Notes: generated by a model not told the origin, from the letters alone. A stretch of DNA of 64,000 nucleotides from Bog-473 sp963821755 (GCA_963821755.1 CAWGEX010000003.1:806001-870000); one strand, 5' to 3'. Shown: positions 8,840 through 18,492, counted from the first letter of the stretch. Numbers and translations are program-made.

Positions 8840-10711
8840 TCAGGTTGCGTTCGGCACCGGTGCCGTCGGCTGGGATCCCGCTGGGCACGAACGCGGATCC
8901 CATGGTTGGAGCTCGGAGGTGGCTGAGGACGCAGCGGCAATGGACGCCGTCGGCGCGGTCGTCGGGTCGGTTGTCGGGGTCGTGGACTGGGACGTCGACG
9001 GGGGCGCGGTGGTGGAACCGCCAGCCGTAGGTGCGCTCGCTGGCGGCGAGGGCGCATTCACTGCGAACTGAGTTCCGGTGACCACCGTGACGAGAGCCCC
9101 GCTGGTCACCTGGCTCGGGTCGTAGCCCATGACGACCGATCCGGTCATCGAACGGGCGACCAACTCCGCCGCCGCCACCGTGCTCGGCGAGTTCGAGCCG
9201 TAGTAGACGAAAGTCTCGGCCACGTCGCCGACGGGCTGGGAGTCACCGAGTCCGACAACATGAAATCCAAGCGCCGTCAATGCGGAGCCCGTGTCGGCGG
9301 CCTGGTTGGAGCCGCCCGTTCCATTCATCACCGACACGCTGACCGCCGACGGAGCAGGCAGCGGCTTTCCCGTCATCGAGTCGACAGAGGAGCCGATACC
9401 GAGCAGCTGTTCAATGGCGGCTTGATCTTGTGATTGGGTCGGGAACTCCACATCACCGTATGGCCCTCCACCTTGATACACGTAGCTCCCGCCGGCCCCG
9501 GCGGGGTCAGTGACGACGGCCACGGGCAGCGTCAGCTGAGGAACAGAACCGATGTTGATCGAATGGAAATTGAGCACGAGGTTCGCCATGTCGCTGACCG
9601 ACCAAGATTGGTCGAAGGTGAGATCGGCTTTCACCGAGTTGATGAGGTCGATGTCTGAGACGGGATTACCAAGTCCCTGCTTGGCCACCGCTCCCGCCAG
9701 TACTCTGAGGAACTCATGGTCGCGTCGAATGCGAGCCAGGTCACTTTGGTTTTCCTGGGGCCAATATTGCGCGTTCGTGGTCGTCGTACTCGGCGATTTG
9801 TATTGGAGATGCCGTGCACGGACCACCTGGAGTGCTTGCGTGCCGTCGAGGTGGACGCACGTCGCTGCTTGCACGTTCAGGCCGGACTCAGCGTCGAATA
9901 CCGAGACCGGGAACGACAGGTTGATACCACCGAGGGAGTCCACGATGTTGGCAAACTGGTCGAAATTGAGGGAAACCGCATGCTGAATGGGGATGCCGAA
10001 ATCCTCTTCGACGGCGGCCACGACTTGCGTCAACCCCTCAGAGAGACCGGCGTCGACCTTGTTGGCGCCGGAGGAGCGAGCGTTGGGGATGAAGAGGTCG
10101 CGCGGGATGGAGAGGAGAGCCAAGCGATGATGGGCGGGGTCGGCGTGGAGGATCATGATGACGTCGCTGTTGACGCCGTTCACCCCTTGTGAACACAATC
10201 CGTAGGCAGGATTCTGCTGTTTCAGCGCGCAGCGTGACGTGGAGCCCACCATGAGGATGTTCTCGGTGCCTCCTTCGATTCCAGTGGCGAGAGTTCCGCT
10301 CAGGCCATTGACCTCGACACGTTTGAGATCATGGGTCACGTAGTAGGCGTACCCGGTCCCACTCCCGACAGCGACCAGCAACACGGCGAGACCAATGAGG
10401 GCAAGGTTTCGGACCCGGTGCCCACGATCGCCCCGCCTCCCTTTTCGCCGCCCTGATCGTCCACTTCCCGAGCGGTGCATCTCTTCTCCGAGAGCGACCA
10501 GACCCGCTTCGTTCGCCACTCCATGAGATGGACCGGCTTCCTTTGCTGAACGTGGCGAAGCCGCAGCGGACTTCGCCGGCGAGGAATCGCTCTCCGGCGC
10601 CCCCGGATCCCCGAGGGCGTGCACGTTTTCCTCACTCGTTGAGGAACTACGCCGATTTCGCCGTGGGCTTTTGGACGCGTGCTTCCCCCTACCGCGTCCG
10701 CTCACAGGCAT
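8840..10711 (-). CDS. LytR-CpsA-Psr (LCP) cell-wall polymer ligase
   Basis: 623 residues. A long basic Ser-rich cytoplasmic tail (1-110) is followed by one transmembrane helix, then the extracellular LCP domain with NSDVIMILHADP, LLSIPRDLFIP and ARHLQYKS-type arginine motifs, then a LytR_C domain (about 450-540) and a Pro/Thr-rich tail. LCP enzymes move glycopolymers from lipid carriers to peptidoglycan. Cys residues in the LCP domain may form a disulfide. It is a single-gene unit; tandem 18-bp repeats lie upstream. Confidence 0.92.
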   Translation of the reverse strand: MPVSGRGRGKHASKSPRRNRRSSSTSEENVHALGDPGAPESDSSPAKSAAASPRSAKEAGPSHGVANEAGLVALGEEMHRSGSGRSGRRKGRRGDRGHRVRNLALIGLAVLLVAVGSGTGYAYYVTHDLKRVEVNGLSGTLATGIEGGTENILMVGSTSRCALKQQNPAYGLCSQGVNGVNSDVIMILHADPAHHRLALLSIPRDLFIPNARSSGANKVDAGLSEGLTQVVAAVEEDFGIPIQHAVSLNFDQFANIVDSLGGINLSFPVSVFDAESGLNVQAATCVHLDGTQALQVVRARHLQYKSPSTTTTNAQYWPQENQSDLARIRRDHEFLRVLAGAVAKQGLGNPVSDIDLINSVKADLTFDQSWSVSDMANLVLNFHSINIGSVPQLTLPVAVVTDPAGAGGSYVYQGGGPYGDVEFPTQSQDQAAIEQLLGIGSSVDSMTGKPLPAPSAVSVSVMNGTGGSNQAADTGSALTALGFHVVGLGDSQPVGDVAETFVYYGSNSPSTVAAAELVARSMTGSVVMGYDPSQVTSGALVTVVTGTQFAVNAPSPPASAPTAGGSTTAPPSTSQSTTPTTDPTTAPTASIAAASSATSELQPWDPRSCPAGSQPTAPVPNAT

Positions 10712-10746
10712 TCAACCTAGCAATTGACCGCGCTCAAAAATCACCG

Positions 10747-10786
10747 CCCGCTCACTCAGCGTTAACCTCCCGCTCACTCAGCGTTA
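10747..10786. repeat. Tandem 18-bp direct repeat upstream of the LCP gene
   Basis: CCCGCTCACTCAGCGTTA occurs at 10747-10764 and 10769-10786, a period of 22 bp or two helical turns. The copies end 36 bp before the LCP start codon. This geometry fits two regulator molecules on one DNA face. The regulator is unknown. Confidence 0.6.
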
Positions 10787-11004
10787 GTGGAACGCACACA
10801 CCAGGCTTTCTTGAGGTTTCGCCTTGATTCCACTCCGTTCCGCCTCCATGAGGCTCACAGAGCGCGCCGAGGTCAATGAGAAAGCACGGACGTGTGGGTG
10901 GACACGGTGGATATGCATCACGGCCCGTTGTGCCGGCACTGGTGAAGATGCGACGATGGGCATGCAAGCGGGAGGGTGGTCCCGCCACGAAAGGCAGAGA
11001 GTCC

Positions 11005-11520
11005 ATGGTCTTCAGCGTGCTGGAACCGCAACGGGACCGGACCGGACCGGTGCTGACGAAACCGACGGCGACGCGCCGGGCCTGGATCCCCGGACTCGTA
11101 CTACTTGGGCTCATCGTGCTTTTGGGCGGTGGACTGGGGTACCTCGTGGGGAACGAGCGCCAGGCCAACACCCAGACCGACCAGGCTCACGCCACGTGGC
11201 GAACGACACGTCACCACATCGCCATCGCCGTGAGCGACCTCACCCTGGTCGGGCGGGACCTCCGGGCCGACAATCGGACGATCCAGGTGGTGGGCCCGGC
11301 CCTGGCCCAAGACACGGCCCAGGTCAAGACGGTCCAGGCCGCATTGGCCCAGGCTCAGGCCAGCGTGTTGCGGCAAGGGACGACGATTGCCGGCCTCCAG
11401 GCCTGTCTGGGAGGCGTCGAGCAGGCACTCAACGCCCTGTCGGTGGGAGATCTTGACCAGGCGGTCAGCCACCTCAGCGCCGTCGCCACTCCTTGTCAGC
11501 AGGTAGCGGCCGGTGGCTGA
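11005..11520 (+). CDS. Membrane-anchored coiled-coil protein paired with GH43
   Basis: About 171 residues: a short cytoplasmic N-terminus, one transmembrane helix (LVLLGLIVLLGGGLGYLVG), an Ala/Gln/Thr-rich helical region likely to be a coiled coil, and a terminal unit with LQACLGGVEQALNAL ending in a Cys. The same terminal unit recurs in the N-terminus of the next protein. The next gene's GTG overlaps this stop by eight bases (GTGGCTGA), so translation is coupled. The start at 11005 is tentative; the frame stays open to 10876. Function is unknown. Confidence 0.72.
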   Translation: MVFSVLEPQRDRTGPVLTKPTATRRAWIPGLVLLGLIVLLGGGLGYLVGNERQANTQTDQAHATWRTTRHHIAIAVSDLTLVGRDLRADNRTIQVVGPALAQDTAQVKTVQAALAQAQASVLRQGTTIAGLQACLGGVEQALNALSVGDLDQAVSHLSAVATPCQQVAAGG

Positions 11521-12841
11521 CCGCCGCCCTTGGTGGAGACGTCGACTCGGCCAACTCGCCCTCCTCGGGGCGGCGGCCACCCTGGTCATCGCGCTGGTCA
11601 CCGACCTGCAGGCTCATGCCCGAGATCGACACGCGCATGCCGCCCTCGCGTCGGCTGAGGTCACGTTGGGGATCGCCCGGACCAAGCTGACGTCCACCTC
11701 GCGCACCGAGCATCGGGCCAACGAGGATCGGCGCGCCCTGCTGTCCGCCGATGCCTACACCCGGGCCGTCTGGGCCGACGCCGATCAGAAGCTGGCCGGC
11801 GCCACCCAGGCCGCCTTCTTCCAGGGTCTCGACATCGGGAGCCTGCAGAACTGCCTCGGTGGGGTCAAGGGCGCCTTGGCGCAAATCGCGAATCACAACA
11901 ATACCCAAGCCGGCATGGACCTCTCGGGCGTATCCCCGTCCTGCGAGACGGTGGGCGGTGGAAACACGGACGGGCTGGCTTATCCGTTCGACTTTCCCGA
12001 TCCCTTCGTGCTGATGGTCGGCGGTACCTACTTTGCCTACGCCACGAATTCTGTCGAGGGAAACATCCAGATCATCGAGTCCAGTGACCGGACCCATTGG
12101 ACTGCTGTCGGCAACGCCCTCCCCAATCTGCCTAGTTGGGCGACGCCGAATCGCACGTGGGCGCCAGCGGTACTTCAAGTCGGTGGGCAGTACGTGCTGT
12201 ATTACACCGCGGAATTGACCAAAGGTGGGCCGCAATGCATCTCGGCCGCCGTGGCTTCCCAACCCCAGGGACCATTCATTGACACCTCAGCGGGTCCGTT
12301 CGCCTGTCAGCCCACGCTGGGTGGCTCCATCGACCCCTCCCCCTTCGTGAATGCCGACGGCACGCCGTACCTCGTCTGGAAGTCGACCGGGGAGGGCGGC
12401 CAGCCGACCACGATCTGGTCGCAACAACTCGATCCGGCCGGGACCGGACTGGTCGGGACCAGCGCCACCCCACTGCTCATCCCGGACCAGAGCTGGGAGG
12501 GCGGGAACGTCGAGGCCCCCGACCTGGTCCTGAATGCCGGCCGCTACTTCCTCTTCTACTCGGGCAACGATTGGAACAGCGCCCACTACGCGGTCGGCGT
12601 CGCCTCGTGCAGCGGTCCCCTCGGCCCGTGTACCAGGCCATCGGCGCAACCGATCCTGACCAGTGGCGCCGACTTTGCCGGCCCGGGAGGTGCGTCGGTG
12701 TTCACCGACCAGTCGGGCGGGCTCTGGATCGCCTTTCACGCGTGGAGTCCCGGCGCGGTGGGCTATCCGCACAACCGCGACCTCTACGTACGACCGTTGA
12801 ACCTGGCCGGTGCTGTGCCAGTGATCGAGCCCGGGGGATGA
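11513..12841 (+). CDS. Membrane-anchored GH43-family glycosidase
   Basis: 442 residues. The N-terminus has one transmembrane helix, a helical stalk and a unit LQNCLGGVKGALAQI, like its upstream partner. From residue 155 a five-bladed beta-propeller GH43 domain follows. Its three catalytic acids are visible: DPFVL (base), SIDPSPFV (pKa modulator) and VEAPDLVL (acid). GH43 enzymes cleave arabinose- or xylose-containing polymers. Together with the LCP gene this suggests cell-wall arabinan or plant polysaccharide processing, which is not provable here. Confidence 0.9.
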   Translation: MADRRPWWRRRLGQLALLGAAATLVIALVTDLQAHARDRHAHAALASAEVTLGIARTKLTSTSRTEHRANEDRRALLSADAYTRAVWADADQKLAGATQAAFFQGLDIGSLQNCLGGVKGALAQIANHNNTQAGMDLSGVSPSCETVGGGNTDGLAYPFDFPDPFVLMVGGTYFAYATNSVEGNIQIIESSDRTHWTAVGNALPNLPSWATPNRTWAPAVLQVGGQYVLYYTAELTKGGPQCISAAVASQPQGPFIDTSAGPFACQPTLGGSIDPSPFVNADGTPYLVWKSTGEGGQPTTIWSQQLDPAGTGLVGTSATPLLIPDQSWEGGNVEAPDLVLNAGRYFLFYSGNDWNSAHYAVGVASCSGPLGPCTRPSAQPILTSGADFAGPGGASVFTDQSGGLWIAFHAWSPGAVGYPHNRDLYVRPLNLAGAVPVIEPGG

Positions 12842-12911
12842 AGCCAGGCCGGTGACCACCTTCTGAACGCCGCGGCTCGACCGCAGTCCGACGACGTTGT
12901 TGGGTGACAGC

Positions 12912-12930
12912 TTCGCGACATCGTCGCGAA
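12912..12930. terminator. Hairpin downstream of the GH43 gene
   Basis: TTCGCGAC-ATC-GTCGCGAA is a perfect 8-bp stem with a 3-base loop, 71 bp past the GH43 stop. There is no T-run, so if it terminates it is not a classic intrinsic terminator; an operator is the alternative. Confidence 0.4.
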
Positions 12931-13133
12931 CGCACTTCACATCTGTGCCGACCGATGCGTCGAAGCTCAGTGCGGGGTGCAGCGGGAGTCGAGCTACGTA
13001 GGTACCACTTTTGGCGGTCACGCAAAGTTCATCGCGAAATGGCACAAATGATGGCGAACATTGCGGAACGTCGCTGTCACACTCACGAAGAGTGCCGGTA
13101 CTTGCACCGGGCAGGGACTGAGGGGGCCGATCA

Positions 13134-13736
13134 ATGGGTGTGCGCCACGTGGCAAGTCAACAGATGAGAAGGCGCCTCCGATTCGCAGGTGTCGTCGGGC
13201 TGGGAGTGGCCGGGTCGGTGATCGGGCTCGCTGGTGTTGCGTCGGCGGCCAAGCCCCTGCCTTCCCTTTTCTGGACCGTCGACCCTCCGACACTTGGCGA
13301 AACACATAGTCCCAATCCGGTCTCAGGATCGACCGGTGTGTCGACCGAAATATCGCTCGAACTGGCCACCAACAACGACTTCGGCAGCAACAATGCGCCG
13401 ACCGGCAAGGTCACGTTCACCGACTCCCTCGGTATCATCACGGGCAACTGCAAGAATGAAGCCGTTACGCCCCAGAACCTGGACGCCAGCTACGCCCACT
13501 GCACGGTGACCTTCCCGACAACGACCACGGGGAACGACATAGTCACCGCCTCGTATGGCGGTGACCCCAAGAACGGTGCGACAACAGGCACCCAGACCAT
13601 TGCTTTCGGACCCCCCATCGTGACGCCGGAAGTAGCCTGGCCCGCGTTGTTGCCGCTCTCGGCCATTGCTCTTGGTGGAGGGGCGTTGTTTGTCAGTCGT
13701 CGCCGGACGAGAAAGCTGGCCAGACAATCCTCCTGA
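13134..13736 (+). CDS. Surface protein with Ig-like domain and C-terminal membrane anchor
   Basis: 200 residues. A signal peptide ends near GVASAAK. The body is a single Ig-like repeat of the bacterial type (APTGKVTFTD... ITASYGGDP-like strands), with two cysteines. The C-terminus is a hydrophobic helix followed by SRRRTRK, a stop-transfer anchor without an LPxTG motif. GAGGGGG precedes the ATG. It probably sits on the outer membrane face; the binding partner is unknown. Confidence 0.75.
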   Translation: MGVRHVASQQMRRRLRFAGVVGLGVAGSVIGLAGVASAAKPLPSLFWTVDPPTLGETHSPNPVSGSTGVSTEISLELATNNDFGSNNAPTGKVTFTDSLGIITGNCKNEAVTPQNLDASYAHCTVTFPTTTTGNDIVTASYGGDPKNGATTGTQTIAFGPPIVTPEVAWPALLPLSAIALGGGALFVSRRRTRKLARQSS

Positions 13737-13973
13737 CCCATTCGACCTCAGTGTGGATGGGCAATCGGCGCCGTGGGGCGCAATCGGGCGCCCGGGGCCG
13801 GGCCGGCGGATTGGAGCAGGTGTGGCGGGTCGCCCACTGGAGTTGGTCCCTCAGCACCTGTCGACCTCAGTCGCTGAGCGTCGTCATCACGCCTCCGCCC
13901 GCACGGCACGGCGGGGTGTCCGCTCTCAGCTCCCGCTAGTTGCGGATGAGCCGGCTCGCTAAAGTTGGGTCGG

Positions 13974-14864
13974 GTGGGTAACCGGACTTCCATACTTGCG
14001 CAGGCAACGGAGCACTTTCACGAGCACGGGTACGCCGTCCTTCCCGGATACCTGCGGGAGGATGACCTCGCCTCAGCGCAAGCCGAGCTCAAGCTGATGT
14101 TCCCGACCGCCGAGGAATACCACGCCGGGGCCGACCCGGCGCGCAACGCCCGCTTCACCGGCGGCGCCTTCGCCGGCATAGACCTGTTCCCGTACTCGAG
14201 CGTCGAGTGGTCCCTCCTCGGCCTGACTCCACCGATCGCCACCCTCGCCGAAGCACTCCTCGGCACGGCGGCCATCCGCTTGTACGAGGCGCACAACTGG
14301 GCGAAGTACAGCGGCGCCACGGACTATGACCAGCAACTGCACTGCGATTACCGGAACCACACGCCCGTAGTGCCGTCGGATGATCCGACCTTGGCCGAGG
14401 TCGAGATGTTCATCTATATCCACGGAGTCCCCGAAGAACTCGGACCCACCCACGTGGTATCGCAACGCCACACCAGAAACCTCCCGATGTGGCCGCCGCG
14501 CATCACCCGGGAGGAGCACCCTGAGATCTACACCCATGAGGTCAGCACCGCCGGTCCGGCCGGAACCGTGCTCGCGTACAAGACGAGCACGTACCACCGG
14601 GGGACGGCAATGAGCGCGTCGGGTGGTGCTCGCTTCTCGCTCAAGGCCAGCTATCGCACCGTGAGTGACATCTGGTTCGACAAGATGAGCCTGACCGAGC
14701 GGCTAGGCGAATCATGGTACCGATTCGTCAAGCAAGCCACACCTCGGCAGCTGGAGTTGGTGGGCTTCCCACCCCGCGGCCATCGCTACTGGACGTCCCG
14801 CACCTGGAGCGGCGTCTGCCATCGATACCCTGACGCCGACTTGTCGGCCTTCCGGCCCAAGTAG
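13974..14864 (+). CDS. Phytanoyl-CoA dioxygenase (PhyH)-family protein
   Basis: About 296 residues, an Fe(II)/2-oxoglutarate oxygenase. The iron-binding facial triad is visible as H-x-D in LHCDYRNH and the distal His in TYHRGTAMS, with an Arg downstream (GARFSLKA) to bind 2-oxoglutarate. PhyH relatives hydroxylate many small molecules, so the substrate cannot be named. The GTG at 13974 is tentative; a TTG at 13965 is also in frame. Confidence 0.85.
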   Translation: MGNRTSILAQATEHFHEHGYAVLPGYLREDDLASAQAELKLMFPTAEEYHAGADPARNARFTGGAFAGIDLFPYSSVEWSLLGLTPPIATLAEALLGTAAIRLYEAHNWAKYSGATDYDQQLHCDYRNHTPVVPSDDPTLAEVEMFIYIHGVPEELGPTHVVSQRHTRNLPMWPPRITREEHPEIYTHEVSTAGPAGTVLAYKTSTYHRGTAMSASGGARFSLKASYRTVSDIWFDKMSLTERLGESWYRFVKQATPRQLELVGFPPRGHRYWTSRTWSGVCHRYPDADLSAFRPK

Positions 14865-14926
14865 CGGTAGTCGTCCGATCGACCGCTTACGATGACGGAT
14901 GACAGGGATCAACGGGTAACCCAATG

Positions 14927-14955
14927 GTGCCGGTCATCCACACCAAGCCCGGCAC
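14927..14955. terminator. Hairpin between convergent genes
   Basis: GTGCCGG and CCGGCAC pair across a 15-base loop between the PhyH stop and the broken methyltransferase stop. It may end transcription from both sides; there is no T-run. Confidence 0.35.
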
Positions 14956-14966
14956 AGGGGCGGCCC

Positions 14967-15624
14967 TCACCCCTTGAAGGCGTAGACGAAACAGCCGCGC
15001 ATCGTCAGGGTCATGGGCAATTCGAGCTGGTTGGCAGCTGCCGATGCTCCTTCTTCGCTCATCCCCATGGTCCGTAGGAATGCGGTCGCATACGCGGAAT
15101 CGGTGAGGGTATGCATCGGACCGTCCCACCTCACTCGACCTGGTCATGCGGTCCGTTGAAGACATCGGCAACGATGGCGGGCGAATCCTCGCCATCGAAC
15201 GTCACTGATTCGCCCCAGAGGGGCAACACAGGGAAAGCTCAGGGGGCTGTTCCGATTGGGCGAGCAGGCGACTTGGCCGAGCAGGCGACAAAAAGCCCAC
15301 CCGTCCGAAGCACCCGACGACACTCACTGATCGGTTCGAGCGGATCCTCGTAGTGGTTGAGCGTGTACAGAGCCGCGACGGCATCGAAGCTGGAGTCGGA
15401 GACGGGGAGTCGTCTGCCATCAGCCCGAACAGCCGGACGGGGACCAAGGGCCAGCATCGTCGGCGAGATGTCGAGCAGATTGCCTTCATGCCGAGGTCGG
15501 GCAAGAGTCGGGTGAGGGCGCCATGTCCGCCGCCTACATCGAGGACTCTGTTGGTCCACGCCTGAGCGATCCGCTCTGCCACGTAGGGATGCACATCGTC
15601 GTGGCCCCATTTGGCACTCGACAA
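14967..15624 (-). pseudogene. Class I SAM methyltransferase, broken by frameshifts and a stop
   Basis: Read across frames, a normal methyltransferase appears: VLDVGGGHGALTRLLPD (SAM motif I), then after a frameshift near 15484 NLLDISPTMLALG, FDAVAALYTLNHYED and RRVLRTGGLFVAC. An in-frame TGA occurs at 15239, the frame resumes as WGESVTFDGEDSPAIVADVF, meets another TGA at 15131, and after a shift ends VRWDGPMHTLTDSAYATAF...FVYAFKG. The 658-bp locus thus carries at least three lesions. Either it is a true pseudogene or the assembly has indels. Confidence 0.8.
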
Positions 15625-15752
15625 AACCGCTCTGGGTCAGTCTCGTAGTCGGGGGGTAGAGCGGTCACGTTCTAATTGTGAGTGGTCATCACCCGTCGTG
15701 CTTGAAAAGGTCTCCGAGCCGGCAGCACTGGCCGGTGGGACAAGCGTGCGGC

Positions 15753-16220
15753 TCAGGCTTCGGCCGTACCCTTGATGGCCGCCAATGTCGCCGCAATACC
15801 GCTTTTCGCCGCGTCACTGCGTATTCCAATCTCCTTTGCCGCATCGTCACCGAACATCTTTTCGAAGAATGCTGAGCCCTCTGGAGGTAGCTCCCAAGTT
15901 TCGGTGACCTCGGTTCCGCCGTCCACGGCGACGAATGAGTAGCCCCATCGAGCGCAGGTAGGCGGCTCAGCCACGACCCAGGCGAACTCGCGGCCACGGT
16001 CTGCCGTGACGACCTCCGAACGTGTCTCCCATGTTCGCTCTGGGCGCTCGTTTCGTCCGGTGAACTTGGCACCGACATGCGGCCCGTCGCCCTCATCCCA
16101 CCAACAGACAGTGCACACCGGGCTCCATTCGCCCGTGCGGGTCACGTCAGCGACCATGTCGTAGAGCTCCTCTGGAGAGCGCTTGATGACGATTGAACCG
16201 GAGTGGCGCAGCGTATCCAT
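15753..16220 (-). CDS. SRPBCC-family protein (polyketide cyclase/START-like)
   Basis: 155 residues with the typical START-like pattern: SGSIVIKRSPEELYDMVADV at the N-terminus, W-containing beta strands, and GGTEVTETWELP before a long C-terminal helix. These proteins bind hydrophobic ligands in a helix-grip cavity; no catalytic residues define a reaction. It lies just upstream of, and opposite to, the DUF202 gene. Confidence 0.85.
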   Translation of the reverse strand: MDTLRHSGSIVIKRSPEELYDMVADVTRTGEWSPVCTVCWWDEGDGPHVGAKFTGRNERPERTWETRSEVVTADRGREFAWVVAEPPTCARWGYSFVAVDGGTEVTETWELPPEGSAFFEKMFGDDAAKEIGIRSDAAKSGIAATLAAIKGTAEA

Positions 16221-16371
16221 CTCATCAGTATGGCGAGAGGAACCGGAGTTGTCAGTTGCCCTGGAAGGTGCCCTGAGCGGCTGGGGATCGGGAGATCAGG
16301 TAACGAAGAGACCCCATGGTGCAGACCTGGCGTTTTGGGGCACCGACTGACATCGAAAGTTACCCTGTGTC

Positions 16372-16731
16372 ATGGCCGATGCCGAACCCCGAGGAGAATC
16401 GAGCACGGATCCATCACGCCGAACGCAATTCGCAGAGGAGCGAACGCTCTTGGCCTGGTGGCGCACCGGTATCGCCGCAGCAGCTGTTGCCTTGGCCGTC
16501 GGAGGGGTCTTGCCAAAGCTGAGCCAAGTCCCCAGGGAAAGAGCCCTTGCGTTGGGAGTCGGGTACGGAATCCTTGCACTCGTTTTCATTCTTGGCGGTT
16601 CGCTCCGCGACAATGCCTCCCGCAAGGCGTTCGAGGCGGATTCGTTTTCAAAACTGCCCATTTGGACAGTAACTGTCATAACGATTTACACATCCGCGCT
16701 CATCATTTTGACAGTTATTGCTCTCTTCTAG
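16372..16731 (+). CDS. DUF202-family small membrane protein
   Basis: 119 residues with the DUF202 signature FAEERTLLAWWRTGIAAAAV followed by three transmembrane segments. The family is related to YidH and its function is not established. TACCCT lies five bases before the ATG with no ribosome-binding site, suggesting leaderless expression. Confidence 0.85.
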   Translation: MADAEPRGESSTDPSRRTQFAEERTLLAWWRTGIAAAAVALAVGGVLPKLSQVPRERALALGVGYGILALVFILGGSLRDNASRKAFEADSFSKLPIWTVTVITIYTSALIILTVIALF

Positions 16732-16827
16732 CTGTCGAGTAAGCACAAAACCTGCGAGCAAGTCGGGGGTCGGCCAGCAACATGCCTTTACTCTCAGCCG
16801 GAGTATCGGCGCCCTACCTAAAGCGCA

Positions 16828-16881
16828 ACCGGGCGGAGATGAAATCTCGGCCCGGTCTCTGGCAAACGGAGTCGGCTCCGT
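16828..16881. terminator. Pair of strong hairpins in a 380-bp convergent gap
   Basis: Arms at 16828-16840 and 16844-16856 form a 13-base stem with one mismatch and a GAA loop. A second stem ACGGAG-TCGG-CTCCGT is at 16866-16881. The gap 16732-17111 otherwise holds no gene; it also contains three GCGGAC units near 17040. Placement between convergent genes suggests bidirectional termination. Confidence 0.5.
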
Positions 16882-17111
16882 TCGGCAGCATGGTATCCGG
16901 ATTAACTATCGAAATGCTTGTCTAAATAGGCAGCGCGCAGACGGACAGGTACGCCGTAATACCGCACACGAGGTATCCGACAATCACCTGTCCGTCCGTA
17001 GACGTGAGCTCCCGCTGAAGCCTGCCAGGGACGGGAGCTCGCGGACGCGGACGCGGACGCGCTGCGGCACCGTTCGTCCTGGGTCTGACGGCGTGACTTC
17101 GCCGGCATTGG

Positions 17112-17987
17112 TCAGAACTCATGCGCCGGCTGAGGGTCCGGGTCCATGGTCGCCGGGGCAGTCCGCGTCAGGACGACCACCGCCCCGCACATTGTGGCGA
17201 ACGCCGCCGCACCGAGGGTCAGACGCGCCGCGGTCGCGGAGAATGTCTCCCCGTAGATCCACACGCTCAGCGCGATCGACACGATGGGATCGACGATGAC
17301 GATGAAAGGCTGCGAGACGCTCAGTGGCCCGACGTGGAGCGCCGCCTGGTTCAAGACCTCCGCCATCAAGCCGGCGACGGCCAGCGCGTACACCGGCCAG
17401 TGGGTGAACAACCCCGACACGCCGAACTGCGTCAGCGTGTCGGTGGTGGCCTTAATCAGCGTGGCGACGAAGGCCCAGAGCATAGACGCCGAGGCCCCGA
17501 GCAGCGCGGCGCGGCGTCCCGCCGATCCCCGCCACCGCCAGCCGAGCAGTGCGAGCAACGCGACGCCGCCGAGTGTGGCAGTCGCCGCCGACACCCAGGC
17601 CCCGCTGGTGGGCAGTGCACTACCGCCGCTGGGCTCGGCCATGGCGATGAAGACGGCGAGCGCCACGCACGACACCCCGGCCGACCACCAGGTGACTCGC
17701 CTGATCGTCTGGTGGACCCAGACCGAGCGCAGGACGAGTGCAAAGACGAGCTCGGTCACCAAGAGCGGCTGTACGACCGAGATCGGGCCGTTGTGCAGGG
17801 CCAGGGCCTGGAAGACGAATGCTCCGGCAAGGGCCACCCACCCGAAGAGCCACAATGGGTTCCGGAAGAGGTAGACGACGAACCTCCAGCCCTTGGACCG
17901 CTCCGGAGCGGTGATGCTGGCCTTGTGCTGGGTGACGACGTTGAGGGCGTTGGCAAAGGCCGTCAACAGCGCGAAGAGGATCGGCAT
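17112..17987 (-). CDS. DMT-superfamily (EamA-like) transporter
   Basis: 291 residues with about ten hydrophobic helices in two EamA-like halves, for example LFALLTAFANALNVVTQHKAS and PLSVSQPFIVIVDPIVSIAL. The repeated GPISVVQPLL and GPLSVSQPFI segments mark the internal duplication. Members export metabolites or act as permeases; the substrate is not predictable. It is monocistronic. Confidence 0.85.
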   Translation of the reverse strand: MPILFALLTAFANALNVVTQHKASITAPERSKGWRFVVYLFRNPLWLFGWVALAGAFVFQALALHNGPISVVQPLLVTELVFALVLRSVWVHQTIRRVTWWSAGVSCVALAVFIAMAEPSGGSALPTSGAWVSAATATLGGVALLALLGWRWRGSAGRRAALLGASASMLWAFVATLIKATTDTLTQFGVSGLFTHWPVYALAVAGLMAEVLNQAALHVGPLSVSQPFIVIVDPIVSIALSVWIYGETFSATAARLTLGAAAFATMCGAVVVLTRTAPATMDPDPQPAHEF

Positions 17988-18178
17988 GGTCAGATTCTCG
18001 TCGCTCCCCGTCCGTCCGGGCGATTCACATCAGGCGACCCCTTGGCGATGTTGGGGCGTTGTTGGCCCACCCAGACCAACCATCACCTCTGGCGCCGGAC
18101 GAATCCCGCACCTAAGATCACGACACCGACAGGCGCGCCGATCAGTCACGGTCAGCCAAGAGAGCGGAGGGAGTTCCC

Positions 18179-18430
18179 ATGGGCATGAGGCGACGGTCAC
18201 GACGCCGAGGACTTGTTGCTGGAGCGGTAGCGGGAGGGGCAATTGCTCATCACCGCGCCAAAAGACAAGCGCAAGACGAGTACGACCAGGGGCCTGTCGA
18301 CGATCGCCCCTCTGTACCACCACCAGCAGACCCGGCAGACCAGATCGAGCACCTCGCGCAGCTGCACTCCTCGGGAGCGCTGACCGACGAAGAGTTCGCG
18401 ACCGCCAAGGCGAAAATTCTCGGCACCTAG
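18179..18430 (+). CDS. SHOCT-domain protein
   Basis: 83 residues. A basic N-terminus and a short Gly/Ala hydrophobic stretch precede a C-terminal SHOCT domain: DQIEHLAQLHSSGALTDEEF followed by AKAKIL. SHOCT is a short helical oligomerisation domain of unclear role. GCGGAGGGA precedes the ATG. An SnoaL-like gene follows 62 bp later on the same strand. Confidence 0.88.
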   Translation: MGMRRRSRRRGLVAGAVAGGAIAHHRAKRQAQDEYDQGPVDDRPSVPPPADPADQIEHLAQLHSSGALTDEEFATAKAKILGT

Positions 18431-18492
18431 AACGCCGATCGGATTGCTCAAGCCACTTTTTGCCGATCGATACGACAGAAGATAGGAACGTG

